From FEB-12 sp964503315 (GTDB taxonomy: Bacteria > Zixibacteria > MSB-5A5 > GN15 > FEB-12), in the NCBI GenBank assembly GCA_964503315.1, contig CAZCZL010000014.1:4593-68592 (forward strand): DNA of 64,000 nucleotides, given 5' to 3'. Numbering within the stretch: position 1 is the stretch's first letter; every line of letters begins with the position of its first letter. Below are positions 8,758 to 18,635 of the stretch, one piece after another. The notes below the pieces were generated by a model. The model had not been told where the DNA came from and made no database searches. It saw only the letters and a list, made by a program, of their open reading frames with translations. A program made the translations under genes and the position numbers.

Positions 8758-10470
8758 TCACAGCTTGAAGCTGGTGATGATTTTGACCAATTCTTCCGCC
8801 TGGTTGCCGAGTTCTTTCGATGTCGAGGTCGACTGTTCCGCACTTGCCGCGGTATCTCGGGTCGAGGATGCAAACTGCTCAACATTGCGCGCTATCTCTT
8901 CCGCCGCCCTGTTCTGCTCTGAGGACGCTGCGGAGATCTGCTGGATCATACCCGATACCTGTTCTACCAACTGGACAATACCGTTGAGACTTTCGCCCGC
9001 CTTGTCCGCCAGATGGGTACCGCGTTGCACCTGATCGACGCTTGACTCCATCGATTGAACCGCCGATTCGGTCTGCGACTGTATGTCACTGACCATGCTG
9101 ACTATCTGGGTAGCCGCCTGGCCGGTCTTTTCGGCGAGTTTGCGCACTTCATCAGCTACGACCGCAAATCCCCTTCCCTGTTCACCGGCCCGAGCCGCCT
9201 CGATCGCGGCATTCAATGCCAGCAAATTGGTCTGGTCCGCTATGTCACGGATCACCTCGATCATCCGACTTATCTCATTGGCGGAGTTCGATAACTGACC
9301 GATCGACTTGGCCGATTCGCTGACTTGTGTCGCTATCTGCTGCATTCCCTGAATGGTCTGCCCTACTACCTCGGCACCGTGGCTTGCAGTACGGGAGGCC
9401 TGTTCCGATACTGCGGTCGCCTGACCTGTGTTCTTGCTCGTCTCACCAATATTGACAACCATCTGCTCGATAGCAGCAGACATCTGACCGACGCGATCAA
9501 CCTGTGTCCGCGCGCTGCCGGACACCTGCTCCGAGGCCGCCGAGATCTCCTGGGATGCCAGCGCGAGCTTGTCCGCGATCGAACGAAGCTGCGACAGGAT
9601 CGACTCCAGTCGCTGGATCATGGCTGTATAGGCCCGACCTAATCTGTCACGCTCCGACCGTGGAGCAACCTCCACCCTCAGGTCCCCGTCAGCCACCTGG
9701 CTCGATGCACCGGCAAACATTTTGATATAGTCGATCAGTTGCTGAATGGATTTGAGAAATGTCCCTATCTCATCTTCTGACCGGATCTTGATCTCCTGAT
9801 CGATATCCCCTTCCGTCGCTTTGGTCAGTTTCTGGCGCACGGATGACAATGGTTCGAATATCCAGCGATGTAACACCCACGCGATTGTCCCCAGGAGAAA
9901 CAGAGCCGTCAGAAACATAAGCCAGAAGTTGGTGAAGTAAGTCGAGGCCGTTGCCTCGGTCATTTCCTTCTGCGAAATGACCGTCTTCAGTCCGCCCAGG
10001 ACAACGTCGGCTTTTCCGTCATGACAACTCTGGCACGCTTCGTGATTCACAAAGGCCTTGTAATAGACTTGATACGTCTCGCCTGAATCATCCTGATAAG
10101 TAAACGAAGTATCTTTCCGCGATGACAGTACACGGTCCCAGGACGGGTCAGCTGATTTCTTACCCACCAGCGTCTTCATGGAACTGCGCGCTACCTGTCG
10201 GTCGGCGTCAACAATCGTCATTTCGGTCGCAATGCCGCGCGTAACCGCCTCTTCCGTCAACGGCTGCAACTTGTCGTTCGCTCCATTGAGCATTATCTCC
10301 TCGATATGTCCATTAACCGACCAGCTCAACGACTCGACCCCTTTGTTACTGATATCTTTCATTGCCGCCGTTTGCAGGTGGCCATTCACGATGGCGAGGA
10401 TTGTGAACAGCATCAGGAGGCTTCCCCCCAGGATTGCGAGAATTCGCGACCGCACCGATGTCATTCTCAT
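8758..10470 (-). CDS. Methyl-accepting chemotaxis protein with a periplasmic c-type heme motif
   Basis: A transmembrane chemoreceptor of 570 residues. TM1 is at about 9-29 and TM2 at about 182-201, enclosing a 150-residue periplasmic sensor. That sensor contains CQSCH (residues 146-150; bases 10021-10035), a canonical covalent heme c site, preceded by a segment of PAS-like/DUF3365-type appearance. HAMP follows TM2 (about 200-255). The cytoplasmic signalling domain has the conserved hairpin tip IADQTNLLALNAAIEAARAG (exact family hallmark), so it should dock CheA/CheW. AAGGAAA upstream supports this start. Heme-containing chemoreceptors are described in Geobacter. Redox or gas sensing is inferred. 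No che genes are nearby. Confidence 0.9.
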   Translation of the reverse strand: MRMTSVRSRILAILGGSLLMLFTILAIVNGHLQTAAMKDISNKGVESLSWSVNGHIEEIMLNGANDKLQPLTEEAVTRGIATEMTIVDADRQVARSSMKTLVGKKSADPSWDRVLSSRKDTSFTYQDDSGETYQVYYKAFVNHEACQSCHDGKADVVLGGLKTVISQKEMTEATASTYFTNFWLMFLTALFLLGTIAWVLHRWIFEPLSSVRQKLTKATEGDIDQEIKIRSEDEIGTFLKSIQQLIDYIKMFAGASSQVADGDLRVEVAPRSERDRLGRAYTAMIQRLESILSQLRSIADKLALASQEISAASEQVSGSARTQVDRVGQMSAAIEQMVVNIGETSKNTGQATAVSEQASRTASHGAEVVGQTIQGMQQIATQVSESAKSIGQLSNSANEISRMIEVIRDIADQTNLLALNAAIEAARAGEQGRGFAVVADEVRKLAEKTGQAATQIVSMVSDIQSQTESAVQSMESSVDQVQRGTHLADKAGESLNGIVQLVEQVSGMIQQISAASSEQNRAAEEIARNVEQFASSTRDTAASAEQSTSTSKELGNQAEELVKIITSFKL

Positions 10471-10631
10471 GAGCCGTTTCCTTCCGGTTTATCCCCAACG
10501 AAGACTTCTTTGACTATGAATTCTATCGGCATTACTCGAATCATCGCCACGGAGAGATTTCGCGCAGGGAGCAGATTGTGCAGAAAACAGGCACCCGCTG
10601 CATCCATGATTAGTACTCAAGGACGGCTCGC

Positions 10632-10661
10632 AAAAAAAACGGCCCGGGGAAACCGGGCCGT
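10632..10661 (-). terminator. Rho-independent terminator of the papain-like protease gene
   Basis: A strong GC hairpin (ACGGCCCGG / CCGGGCCGT, loop of about 5) followed on the minus strand by eight T residues. It lies 19 bp beyond the protease stop codon. Confidence 0.85.
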
Positions 10662-10679
10662 GTATTACCATTTTATTAT

Positions 10680-12488
10680 CTATGACTGCGAACAGGTTAG
10701 CGGCGAGCCCGACGCGGTCAAGTAGTTGATAAGACGCGACAGGTCGGAAAGGTCTACACTTCCCGCGCCATCGACATTCGCCGAGGGACGATACGGCAAC
10801 TGGGGTGAACCGGTGGTCAAATACATGATCAGGAAAGAAAGATCTGTGAGGTCCGGACCCTTGCCATCAGCATTAACATCCCCTCCCTTACAAACGCTGA
10901 CCGCGCCTCCTGTGATCGACGGCTGATAGGTGCCATTCGATGTCACTACGGTTGGACTATATACCTTGGTTCCGTTGACATACTCAGCCAGGGTTACCGG
11001 GTTCGCGCCACCCGTCGCCCCATTCGGCACGGTAAACCAGAGTCGAAGTACCGCGCCCGTCCCCGGTGCGATATCCGGCTGGGGCGAAACCGCCGTGATC
11101 TTGTAGCTCGCGCGGCTTAGGTCGAAATGCAATTGCTGCAAAGTCAACTGCGAGGATCTGAGTCCTGTGGTCGTGGCGGAATCGAACACCAGTCCCGAAC
11201 TCCCCGACCATGTGATAGGAAAGACCGCTTCGTTTATCGGAACAAAATTCCGCAGCGAAATATCTACACTGACCGGCTGGCCGGCGATCCCCTGCGCCGT
11301 TGTCGTCGAGAATGTATCGGCGTGTATCATCACACACTCATGCTCGGTCGTCGAGAAATTGCCATTGGCAGTCTGGATCGAGCACGTCACGTCATAGCAA
11401 CCAGGCGCTGTATACGTATGCATTGGATTCTGTTCAGTCGAGGTCCCACCATCGCCAAAATTCCAGCTCCAGTTGGTAACGTCCAGCATGGTTTCAGCGG
11501 TAAATGTGACATCAGCCGGCGCCGGGGCCAGAGCAGAATTGCTGCTGAACCAGACGGTCCCGCGATAGTTGATATAGGTCGCGTTGTATCCGATGTACGA
11601 ACAGTTGTACGGCATCCGCATATATCCGCCTTCGCCCCAGTTGCTCCCCCAGGAATTGCGGATGATCCAAATACCACCTGCCTGAGTATCATCCCAGCCG
11701 ACCAGCGTTACGGCGTGATTAATGGTCCCATTGGCGCAGCCATTGAAAATCCCGCCGCCATAGGCCTGGAATGCGTCATTAACACTCACCGCGACTGAAA
11801 CCGGACCATATTGCATCAAGGCCTGCTTCAGTTGATTAACGGTCGGCATACTGTAGGGAGTGCCGATATATCCCCACCCATCAATTGTGTACGTGTGCGG
11901 ATAAGGACATGAGCAAGCGGCATCCCTCGCTTGATACGGGAAATCCGCTTCCAAGACAGCGCCAGTTCCGTTACATGCGTCAGGCGCATTGTAGTGCATC
12001 CGGTGCTCCCACCAGCCACCTGCACAACCATACCCATTGCTGTTACAGGATACCAGATACTGCTCTGACAGGTTGACGACAAGGCCATCTTTGATCTTGA
12101 TATTGCATTCGAGCGGACCAACTGTCCCAAACGCCCAGCAGCTTCCGCATCCACCTTGATTGCGGATCGGCGGAAGACCATTGGCTTCAATGCGCCAATC
12201 AAATACCGCGGGGAGCGCCGCCGTCCCGGCGGACATCATCGGATCGAACCGAACATCCGTCGGCATCACCTCTGGCACTTTGAATCCGCACAGTTGATCC
12301 AGTGAATACTGCGTCGCTTCGTTTTCAGTGACCTCGAAGGTCCAGCCCTCCTGTTGGGCACGGATCTTCAAATCGTCGATGTCCGCCTTCGAAAGCTGGG
12401 CAAATGCCGAGCCGGCGGACAACACGAGCAGTGCGAGACCAAGAATTGTGGCGGTTGCACGAAAAGTGAGCACACGATGCAATGTCAT
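10680..12488 (-). CDS. Secreted papain-family (C1A) cysteine protease with PKD, cohesin-like and dockerin modules
   Basis: Start at ATG 12488 is preferred over 12509: GGAAGAGGATGAAGG just upstream is an excellent ribosome site and the product then begins directly with a signal peptide (...AGSAFAQ). 602 residues. The peptidase has oxyanion Gln111 and nucleophile Cys117 in NQGGCGSCWAF, His258 in INHAVTLVGW and Asn278 in IIRNSWG, so the triad is complete. A PKD domain follows (about 318-388, WNFGDGGTSTEQNP). Next is a region resembling a cohesin beta-sandwich (about 390-535), then a two-repeat dockerin (GDVNADGKGPDLTDLS, VDLSDLSRLINYL). The prodomain is short. Extracellular protein degradation is inferred. 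Confidence 0.85.
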   Translation of the reverse strand: MTLHRVLTFRATATILGLALLVLSAGSAFAQLSKADIDDLKIRAQQEGWTFEVTENEATQYSLDQLCGFKVPEVMPTDVRFDPMMSAGTAALPAVFDWRIEANGLPPIRNQGGCGSCWAFGTVGPLECNIKIKDGLVVNLSEQYLVSCNSNGYGCAGGWWEHRMHYNAPDACNGTGAVLEADFPYQARDAACSCPYPHTYTIDGWGYIGTPYSMPTVNQLKQALMQYGPVSVAVSVNDAFQAYGGGIFNGCANGTINHAVTLVGWDDTQAGGIWIIRNSWGSNWGEGGYMRMPYNCSYIGYNATYINYRGTVWFSSNSALAPAPADVTFTAETMLDVTNWSWNFGDGGTSTEQNPMHTYTAPGCYDVTCSIQTANGNFSTTEHECVMIHADTFSTTTAQGIAGQPVSVDISLRNFVPINEAVFPITWSGSSGLVFDSATTTGLRSSQLTLQQLHFDLSRASYKITAVSPQPDIAPGTGAVLRLWFTVPNGATGGANPVTLAEYVNGTKVYSPTVVTSNGTYQPSITGGAVSVCKGGDVNADGKGPDLTDLSFLIMYLTTGSPQLPYRPSANVDGAGSVDLSDLSRLINYLTASGSPLTCSQS

Positions 12489-12651
12489 ACCTTCATCCTC
12501 TTCCGACATGGATTACCTGATTGGGTGAATCCTCAGGTGAGACAAGTGAGCCCGCGACCAAACCCTAGTCGAGGTGGTTATCGGTGTATCGTATAATAAT
12601 TTACCCATTTTCGCGAGGATGTCAACCAGAAACTCCGCCCACCGTGGCCAC

Positions 12652-12682
12652 AAAAAAACCCGGTCAAATCGACCGGGTTTTC
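12652..12682 (-). terminator. Rho-independent terminator of the M6 metalloprotease gene
   Basis: CCCGGTC/GACCGGG stem, extended by A-T pairs to 11 bp, with loop AAATC; on the minus strand it is followed by seven T residues. It lies 23 bp past the stop of the gene ending at 12705. Confidence 0.85.
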
Positions 12683-12704
12683 AAGTAATCAGTGTCAGGA
12701 TCGT

Positions 12705-15700
12705 TCAGCATCCAGGCACAAAAGTCGCGCTGCCAGGAACGGTCATGTAGGCGACCATCTTCGACAGATCCGTCAGATCGATCTTGCAGTCACCCGTCAC
12801 ATCTCCCACCAACTTCGGCTCGATCGTCGCGCCGCCCCCCGTGAGGTACGAGATCAACATCGACAAGTCAGTAAGGTCGGTATTGTGCGAGTGGTTGATA
12901 TCCCCTAATCGCCATGTCCAGAACGACGCAGTCACCGAGGTCGACATCAACCCGCCGCGATCGCGCGCTGTGATCCGCCAGTAATAACGTGTTCCAAACG
13001 CGAGTGAATCTGTGAATTGATGCGGCGAAGACAGAAGGTCCGCCGCCGTCAATGGCGAACTGAATCCGGCGTTGTCGTCGAGTTCGATCGTATACTTGAC
13101 CGTATCCATCGGATCGAAATCTATCGATGGTGACCAGCTCAGGCTTGGTTTCAACGCAAACACAGGCAACCCCGTCGGCGCGTTCGGCGCCAGGCCCGTC
13201 GCGGCACTTGGCGTGCTGGGGAACTGATCAAGCCAGAACGACCGCACGTCTGCCCAGCTTGAATACTCATATCCATCGTAGGCGCGTACCCGCCAGAAAT
13301 AATGAAAATTCTCCGTTAGATTCTGCGGCGCAATATCCAGACTAGTTGAGCCGCTGTTGACCAACGCCGCCTGCGAGGTCGCGGCGGAGTCGTAATAGAC
13401 CCCATACTGGTACGTGATCGGATCGGATTCATTGTCAGTCACCGGTTGAATGGTCAACAAAGCGGGAGTCCCCGTGATCACTCCCCCTTCCGCCGGCGAA
13501 AGTAGGCTCGGTATCCCCGGACTGCTGTTGAACACCAAGCTGCTTTGGTACCAGTCCGACCAGGCAAACCCGTTGTGCGTCCGCACCCGCAGATAACAGG
13601 TCGAACCGTCTGCAAGCGAACTGCCTCCATAGACAACCGTCGTATCCGGGCCAACAAGCATGGATGGATCCCACAGCTCCGCCGTCAGCCAGTCAGTATC
13701 GGTACCGACCTCAATCTCCGCGGAATCCTGCGTATTGAGACCCGCGGCGAAATAACTCCACGCCAATGTCGGCGTATTGTTCAACACGTGTGTCTGATTT
13801 TCGCCTACCGCCACCAATCGGGTCACCTCAGGGGCCGACACAGTAAAGGTCGAATCATCAAAGAAACGCAGAATACGCGAGGTCAGCGTATCCCGATGCG
13901 CATACCCGCCAGCCGTATCGGTATAGCTCATCGCCTCTATCGGGAATGACAGGAACACCGTCTTGTAACTGCCGCTGTACATCACCCCGGCATGCCCCAG
14001 ATAGGGAGTGCCGGTGAACAAGTTGGTCGTCTCAAACGCCAGCAAGCCGTCATCGGTCGGATTTACCCGTTGCTGGCGTTTCATATTCGATGGCGTCCCC
14101 GGCGCAAAGACGTAGCGAGTATTCTCGGACAGCGGGTTTCCTGGAACACCATAGAAGAAGTTCGCGTACGACACGGAGTCGCGGAAGCGGACTTTGAAAT
14201 AATCGCGCATGAAAGCGGAATCGAGCACATGGAGTTGCGCCGCCGCGGTCGCGCTGGCCAATACCAGATTCCCGCCGCCATCCAGATACGACTTCATGTT
14301 GGCGACGTCAGTCGATGTCAACACGCCGGTCGGCTTCTGACCGCTCATCCAGAACACATAATCAAACTGGGAAAGCGTCGCCGCCGAGGGGGATCCTGAT
14401 GTCTTGTGATGCATCGCCTGAGGCAGTCGCAGACCAGTGAACGACCGCGATAGCTCCAACTCCACCGCCGCGCCGGCATCGTCATCGACGATCAGAATAT
14501 TTGGCATCCCGACCGACTGTTGGAAAGTAAAGACCTGCGAATATGCCTCATCCCCACTCCCGTTCACCGAGTCGGCGGTAATGGTCAGTGTAAAATCAGA
14601 GATGGTCGGCGTCGTCCCCGGCGCCACGGTGAAGGTCACCGGATTGTTGGTCACGACCGACGCAACGGACTTAAGTAACTGCGAAGATTGCAGCGTGTGA
14701 TTATTGATGAACTGAACATCCGGATTGTCTGTCGTCACTTCCATCCGCCAGTTATAGGCGTTCCGCATGGAGTTCTTCAGGCGGCAGCGGATCTCCACAG
14801 TCTCCCCAGGCTCCAAAAATCCATCCCCATCTCCACCCGCCGCGTCGGAGATCACCAGGGAATCGCTCCCGGTATACACAATGGCCGGCCGTGAGAAAGT
14901 ATAATCCAGGTCAGCGTACATGATCGAATCTGAATCAGTGATATCCCATACACCTACCTCGGTCACCTTGTTGCCGACATTCCCTTTTGAATTGGGCACA
15001 CTCTGGTCATGGAACGCTCGATTGTTGGTCGACCCGGGGAATGGATCAGCGGCATCGCCGCCGCTTCCGCCAAGCGCCAGACCATTTAATCCATCGGCCT
15101 GCTCGAGCGCCACCATATAGCGAAGGTAGTTGTTATTGCTTGAGACATTCTCATCCACATGGAAGATGCAAAGTCCATGTCCCGGCAGCGCGACGTCAAA
15201 TCCGTATGGTTGACGGTTCTCCACCAGCCAGTACTCGCGACCACTGACGATATTGGTATCCTTGATCTGATACACCACCGGATTGTATTCAACCGCGGGA
15301 AACGCGACGGAATCAAGATTGGTGGTGACATCGACGACCGTGACAAACCCGAGTTTCTTCTTGCACCATGCATCCAGCGATGACGGATACCGGCTCCCGC
15401 CGTTGTAGCTTCCTCCTGCCATCAATGACCAACCGCCCAATCCTTCCGAAGTCGGTGGATCATAGTCGGTATCATACAGATCAGGCAATCCAAGGACATG
15501 CCCATGCTCGTGCGTGAATACACCGATCGGGGTTAACCCGCCGCCGGATTCCTCCGGATTGACGGTATAGGGTCCGAGGCGCACGCCATCCAGGATCGGC
15601 GAGCCGGATATCTGCGATTTGTGCGACCAGATACCATACGCGCCGCTTTCCGCACCCGCTCCCGGATGCACGATCACCACGCCGTCGACGTTCTGTCCAT

Positions 15701-16295
15701 CCGACGCGAACCGGCTGAAATCAATATCGTTGTTCGCCGCGAAAACCGCATCACGAGCGAGAATGCTTCCCATACTCAGGCCATCATTATCGCCTACATA
15801 ATACGCATACGTATTGGGCATCCGATACCAGCCGTAGATCTCCCCTTTGATATACGTCGAGCCATAGGAGTTTTCGAGATAGAAGTCGGTCATCGAGCCG
15901 GTCGGATTATGGATCGGATCGGTATCCCGATTAGAGAAGAGCAGTGAATCAAAGTCCGCCGGAGTGGCCGCGATTGATTGCGCGTCCCATACCCAATCGG
16001 AGAAGTCGACCAGGATCACCACAGCCATCACTGTATCCACGGCGGTTCCTGTCGACGCCGGTTTTACCCGATGGATACGTTCGAGCACGGATGGCTCTTC
16101 CGGTGCGCACCCGCCGGCCTCTTTGAAGGCCCGAAGGTTCGCCATTTTCTGCTCAAAGATCCCCTCAGATTTCCATTTGGCGATCGCCTCAGGTGAGGGT
16201 GGTACCGCCAGAGATGCTTCGATGAGGAGCAACACGGCCAAAAATACAAAAAACGTCAGTCTGCTCCCCGCATAGTAGTTCATTCGTACTGTCAT
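12705..16295 (-). CDS. Secreted M6-family (immune inhibitor A-like) metalloprotease with Ig/FN3-like repeats and dockerin
   Basis: 1196 residues beginning with a signal peptide (hydrophobic 12-30). The zinc-binding motif HEHGH at residues 262-266, followed by GLPDLYD, identifies the M6 peptidase fold; AVVILVDFSDW near residue 91 is also typical. Downstream are beta-rich Ig/FN3-like segments, a ThuA/gliding-GldG-like stretch (ILIVDDDAG near 600), two or three FN3-like repeats, and a C-terminal dockerin-like pair (GDINHSHNTDLTDLS, GDVTGDCKIDLTDLS). The dockerin variant matches that of the neighbouring cysteine protease, suggesting a common anchoring or sorting partner. GGGGA five bases before the ATG supports the start. 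An extracellular protease is likely; the substrate is unknown. Confidence 0.85.
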   Translation of the reverse strand: MTVRMNYYAGSRLTFFVFLAVLLLIEASLAVPPSPEAIAKWKSEGIFEQKMANLRAFKEAGGCAPEEPSVLERIHRVKPASTGTAVDTVMAVVILVDFSDWVWDAQSIAATPADFDSLLFSNRDTDPIHNPTGSMTDFYLENSYGSTYIKGEIYGWYRMPNTYAYYVGDNDGLSMGSILARDAVFAANNDIDFSRFASDGQNVDGVVIVHPGAGAESGAYGIWSHKSQISGSPILDGVRLGPYTVNPEESGGGLTPIGVFTHEHGHVLGLPDLYDTDYDPPTSEGLGGWSLMAGGSYNGGSRYPSSLDAWCKKKLGFVTVVDVTTNLDSVAFPAVEYNPVVYQIKDTNIVSGREYWLVENRQPYGFDVALPGHGLCIFHVDENVSSNNNYLRYMVALEQADGLNGLALGGSGGDAADPFPGSTNNRAFHDQSVPNSKGNVGNKVTEVGVWDITDSDSIMYADLDYTFSRPAIVYTGSDSLVISDAAGGDGDGFLEPGETVEIRCRLKNSMRNAYNWRMEVTTDNPDVQFINNHTLQSSQLLKSVASVVTNNPVTFTVAPGTTPTISDFTLTITADSVNGSGDEAYSQVFTFQQSVGMPNILIVDDDAGAAVELELSRSFTGLRLPQAMHHKTSGSPSAATLSQFDYVFWMSGQKPTGVLTSTDVANMKSYLDGGGNLVLASATAAAQLHVLDSAFMRDYFKVRFRDSVSYANFFYGVPGNPLSENTRYVFAPGTPSNMKRQQRVNPTDDGLLAFETTNLFTGTPYLGHAGVMYSGSYKTVFLSFPIEAMSYTDTAGGYAHRDTLTSRILRFFDDSTFTVSAPEVTRLVAVGENQTHVLNNTPTLAWSYFAAGLNTQDSAEIEVGTDTDWLTAELWDPSMLVGPDTTVVYGGSSLADGSTCYLRVRTHNGFAWSDWYQSSLVFNSSPGIPSLLSPAEGGVITGTPALLTIQPVTDNESDPITYQYGVYYDSAATSQAALVNSGSTSLDIAPQNLTENFHYFWRVRAYDGYEYSSWADVRSFWLDQFPSTPSAATGLAPNAPTGLPVFALKPSLSWSPSIDFDPMDTVKYTIELDDNAGFSSPLTAADLLSSPHQFTDSLAFGTRYYWRITARDRGGLMSTSVTASFWTWRLGDINHSHNTDLTDLSMLISYLTGGGATIEPKLVGDVTGDCKIDLTDLSKMVAYMTVPGSATFVPGC

Positions 16296-16706
16296 GGTTT
16301 CCCCGACAAGAGAGGTAAACGGTTGTTCTCCGCTAAAGGTAGCCGATTTTCCATATGTGTCAACGATATAACCACGGCCCGCCGAGACTTGTTCTCTTCG
16401 ACAAGCCGCATTTCAATAGTATCGGCGACCCGCCTGATTCACAGAGGGGGAAACCCGACATTTCGTACTTCGGCTGTCGCCGCCCTATCTCGTTGTAGCA
16501 CTGAAATAAAGGTCGGGTCAAAAGACTCAATTTTCCGAGCGACAGACAGGAAAATGGAGTAAGCGAGCCAAACTGGTCGGGCCCGAGCGTGCCTATTTTG
16601 CTCTGTCGCCGAGTCCCCTAACCGACTCTCAGGCTTAAAGTATCCGCTCGGCCTTCCGATATCCTGTGTAGGGAATGAACAGTGGGTCCGGGACGGCTCC
16701 GGGCTT
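16296..16706. other. Intergenic region between divergent genes
   Basis: About 410 bp between the divergent protease and histidine kinase genes. Promoters for both must lie here, but no convincing -35/-10 pair, operator or RNA structure could be picked out by eye, and the open frames in it look non-coding. Confidence 0.5.
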
Positions 16707-18635
16707 GTGCCGCGTATGTATCCATTCACGTCAGACCACAGCCAGATGAAACTATTGAGTGTGCGCCCCAACCTTTCGGCCTGGAAAATTGCCGGTATCT
16801 ACGCCATCGCGGGATACCTCTGGATCCTCTTTTCCGATCGCATTCTTCAGGGTCTCACCAACGATGCTGCCGCGCTTACCACGTTGCAGACTTACAAGGG
16901 CTGGTTTTATGTCGCCATGACCGCCCTCCTGGTTCAAGTGTTGGTGAAACGACGTCTGGCCGCCATCAAGCAGGTTCAGATGGTCTTGCAGGAACGCGAG
17001 GTCAGATTCCGCAGACTCTTCGAGAATTCCCCCGTCCCGTTGGTCGAAGCCGACATGTCCCAGCCGTTCCTGCAAATCAATAAACTGCACAAGTCAGGTG
17101 TCTCAGATATTTGCGCCTACTTGCGCGACAACCCGGACATAGACCGGCAGATCGCGTCATTCGTCGTCATCCGCGAGGTCAATCAGGCCGCCGCGACCCT
17201 TTTCCACGCGGAATCTCCCGAGCTGCTCAAAGGCATGATCGGTAACGTCCGCAGCGAAGGCCTTTATCAGTTGGCGCGCGAGCTTCTCTGTAAGTTCGAT
17301 ACCGGCGCTACTCGCTATCAGACCGAAGCGACTATGATGACGCTTTCCGGTGAGCCGATGACGCTGCTGGTATCCGCGACGTTGGCACCGGGGAACGAAT
17401 CAAATTGGGAGAAGGTCATCATCTCAATGGCCGACCTCACCGCCCACCGCAAAGCGGAAGCCGAACAGGCGCGCCTCGAAGCTCAGTTGCGTCAGGCTCA
17501 GAAAATGGAATCGATCGGCGCGTTGGCCGGCGGTATCGCGCATGACTTCAACAACATTCTTACCCCGCTCTGTGGCTATACGGACTTGGCGCTCGAGGAT
17601 CTCCCCGCCGACAGCCCAGTTCGTGAGGATATCGAGCAGGTCCAGAAGGCCGCCAACCGCGGCAAAGATCTGGTCAAACAGATATTGAGCTTCAGCCGAC
17701 GGTCCGACCAGCAGAAAGCGGTCATCGATCTCCGCGTCATCGTCAAGGAGACCGCCAAACTGCTGCGGGCCTCGCTCCCCCCCACTATCGATATTCAACT
17801 TGATCTCGAAGACGGGATAGGCAAGATCTCCGCCGATCCGACGCAGATACACCAGGTGCTGATGAATCTCTGCACGAACGCTTTCCAAGCCATGAAAGAA
17901 AGCGGCGGACAGATCTCCATCAGTTTACGCCAGGTCCGCCTGAGTGATTCGTCCACTCCTCACCTCGCCTCCGGTGAGTATCTCGCCTGCGCGGTCACCG
18001 ACACCGGCTGTGGTATCCCGCCGGAAAATCAGGAGCGCATCTTCGAGCCGTTTTTTACCACCAAAGAGGCCGGCGAAGGGACCGGACTCGGGCTATCCGT
18101 TTCCCATGGCATCGTCGTCTCCCACGGCGGCACGATCACGTGCACCAGCCAGCCATTTGTTGGCTCGACCTTCACTGTCTATCTTCCGGTGACCGCGGAT
18201 GTTGAGGCGATGTCCCGTGTTCCCGCAAACGCCGAATTGGATGGTCGTGAATCTCTGCTTATTGTCGATGATGACCCCATTGTCGCGCAGACCGCCATTG
18301 AAATGCTCACCCGTCGCGGATACACTGTCCGCTATTGCGCGTCTCCGCTCGAAGCATTGGATTTGTTGCAGGATCGCTCCAACGCCATCGATCTGGCTAT
18401 CTTCAATCAGGCCATGCCCAAGATCAGCGGTCTCCGTCTGGCAGAGACAGTTCGCGCCTATCGACCGGATCTTCCTATCGCCATGTTGACTGGATTTGGT
18501 AAAGGATTGGAAACTGAGCTGTTGGAAAGGTCAGCCATCCATGTCGTGATCGCCAAGCCATTCACTTCGACTGAAATTGCGCAGGGAGTACGTATCGCGC
18601 TGGCGAAACGACCCGTCCCGGTTACCGCTCGATAA
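16707..18635 (+). CDS. Hybrid sensor histidine kinase with a degenerate C-terminal receiver
   Basis: 642 residues from a GTG at 16707; ATGs at 16716 and 16746 are alternatives and no clear ribosome site decides. Two membrane segments (about 27-46 and 68-83) precede a PAS-like region (about 100-250). The HisKA box GGIAHDFNNIL carries the phospho-acceptor H279; the HATPase domain shows the N box (LMNLCTNAFQAM), DTGCGIP and the G box GTGLGLSVS. The receiver (about 515-640) keeps the acidic cluster VDDDP (521-523), the T in MLTGF and the K in IAKPF, but the phospho-accepting Asp is Asn567 (IFNQAMP). The receiver is therefore probably not phosphorylated in the usual way. No partner regulator is adjacent. 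Confidence 0.9.
   Translation: MPRMYPFTSDHSQMKLLSVRPNLSAWKIAGIYAIAGYLWILFSDRILQGLTNDAAALTTLQTYKGWFYVAMTALLVQVLVKRRLAAIKQVQMVLQEREVRFRRLFENSPVPLVEADMSQPFLQINKLHKSGVSDICAYLRDNPDIDRQIASFVVIREVNQAAATLFHAESPELLKGMIGNVRSEGLYQLARELLCKFDTGATRYQTEATMMTLSGEPMTLLVSATLAPGNESNWEKVIISMADLTAHRKAEAEQARLEAQLRQAQKMESIGALAGGIAHDFNNILTPLCGYTDLALEDLPADSPVREDIEQVQKAANRGKDLVKQILSFSRRSDQQKAVIDLRVIVKETAKLLRASLPPTIDIQLDLEDGIGKISADPTQIHQVLMNLCTNAFQAMKESGGQISISLRQVRLSDSSTPHLASGEYLACAVTDTGCGIPPENQERIFEPFFTTKEAGEGTGLGLSVSHGIVVSHGGTITCTSQPFVGSTFTVYLPVTADVEAMSRVPANAELDGRESLLIVDDDPIVAQTAIEMLTRRGYTVRYCASPLEALDLLQDRSNAIDLAIFNQAMPKISGLRLAETVRAYRPDLPIAMLTGFGKGLETELLERSAIHVVIAKPFTSTEIAQGVRIALAKRPVPVTAR

Noticed and set aside
16439..16771. 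Minus-strand open frame of 110 codons between the M6 protease and histidine kinase
   Set aside because: It overlaps the kinase start, has no signal of coding, and its translation matches nothing.
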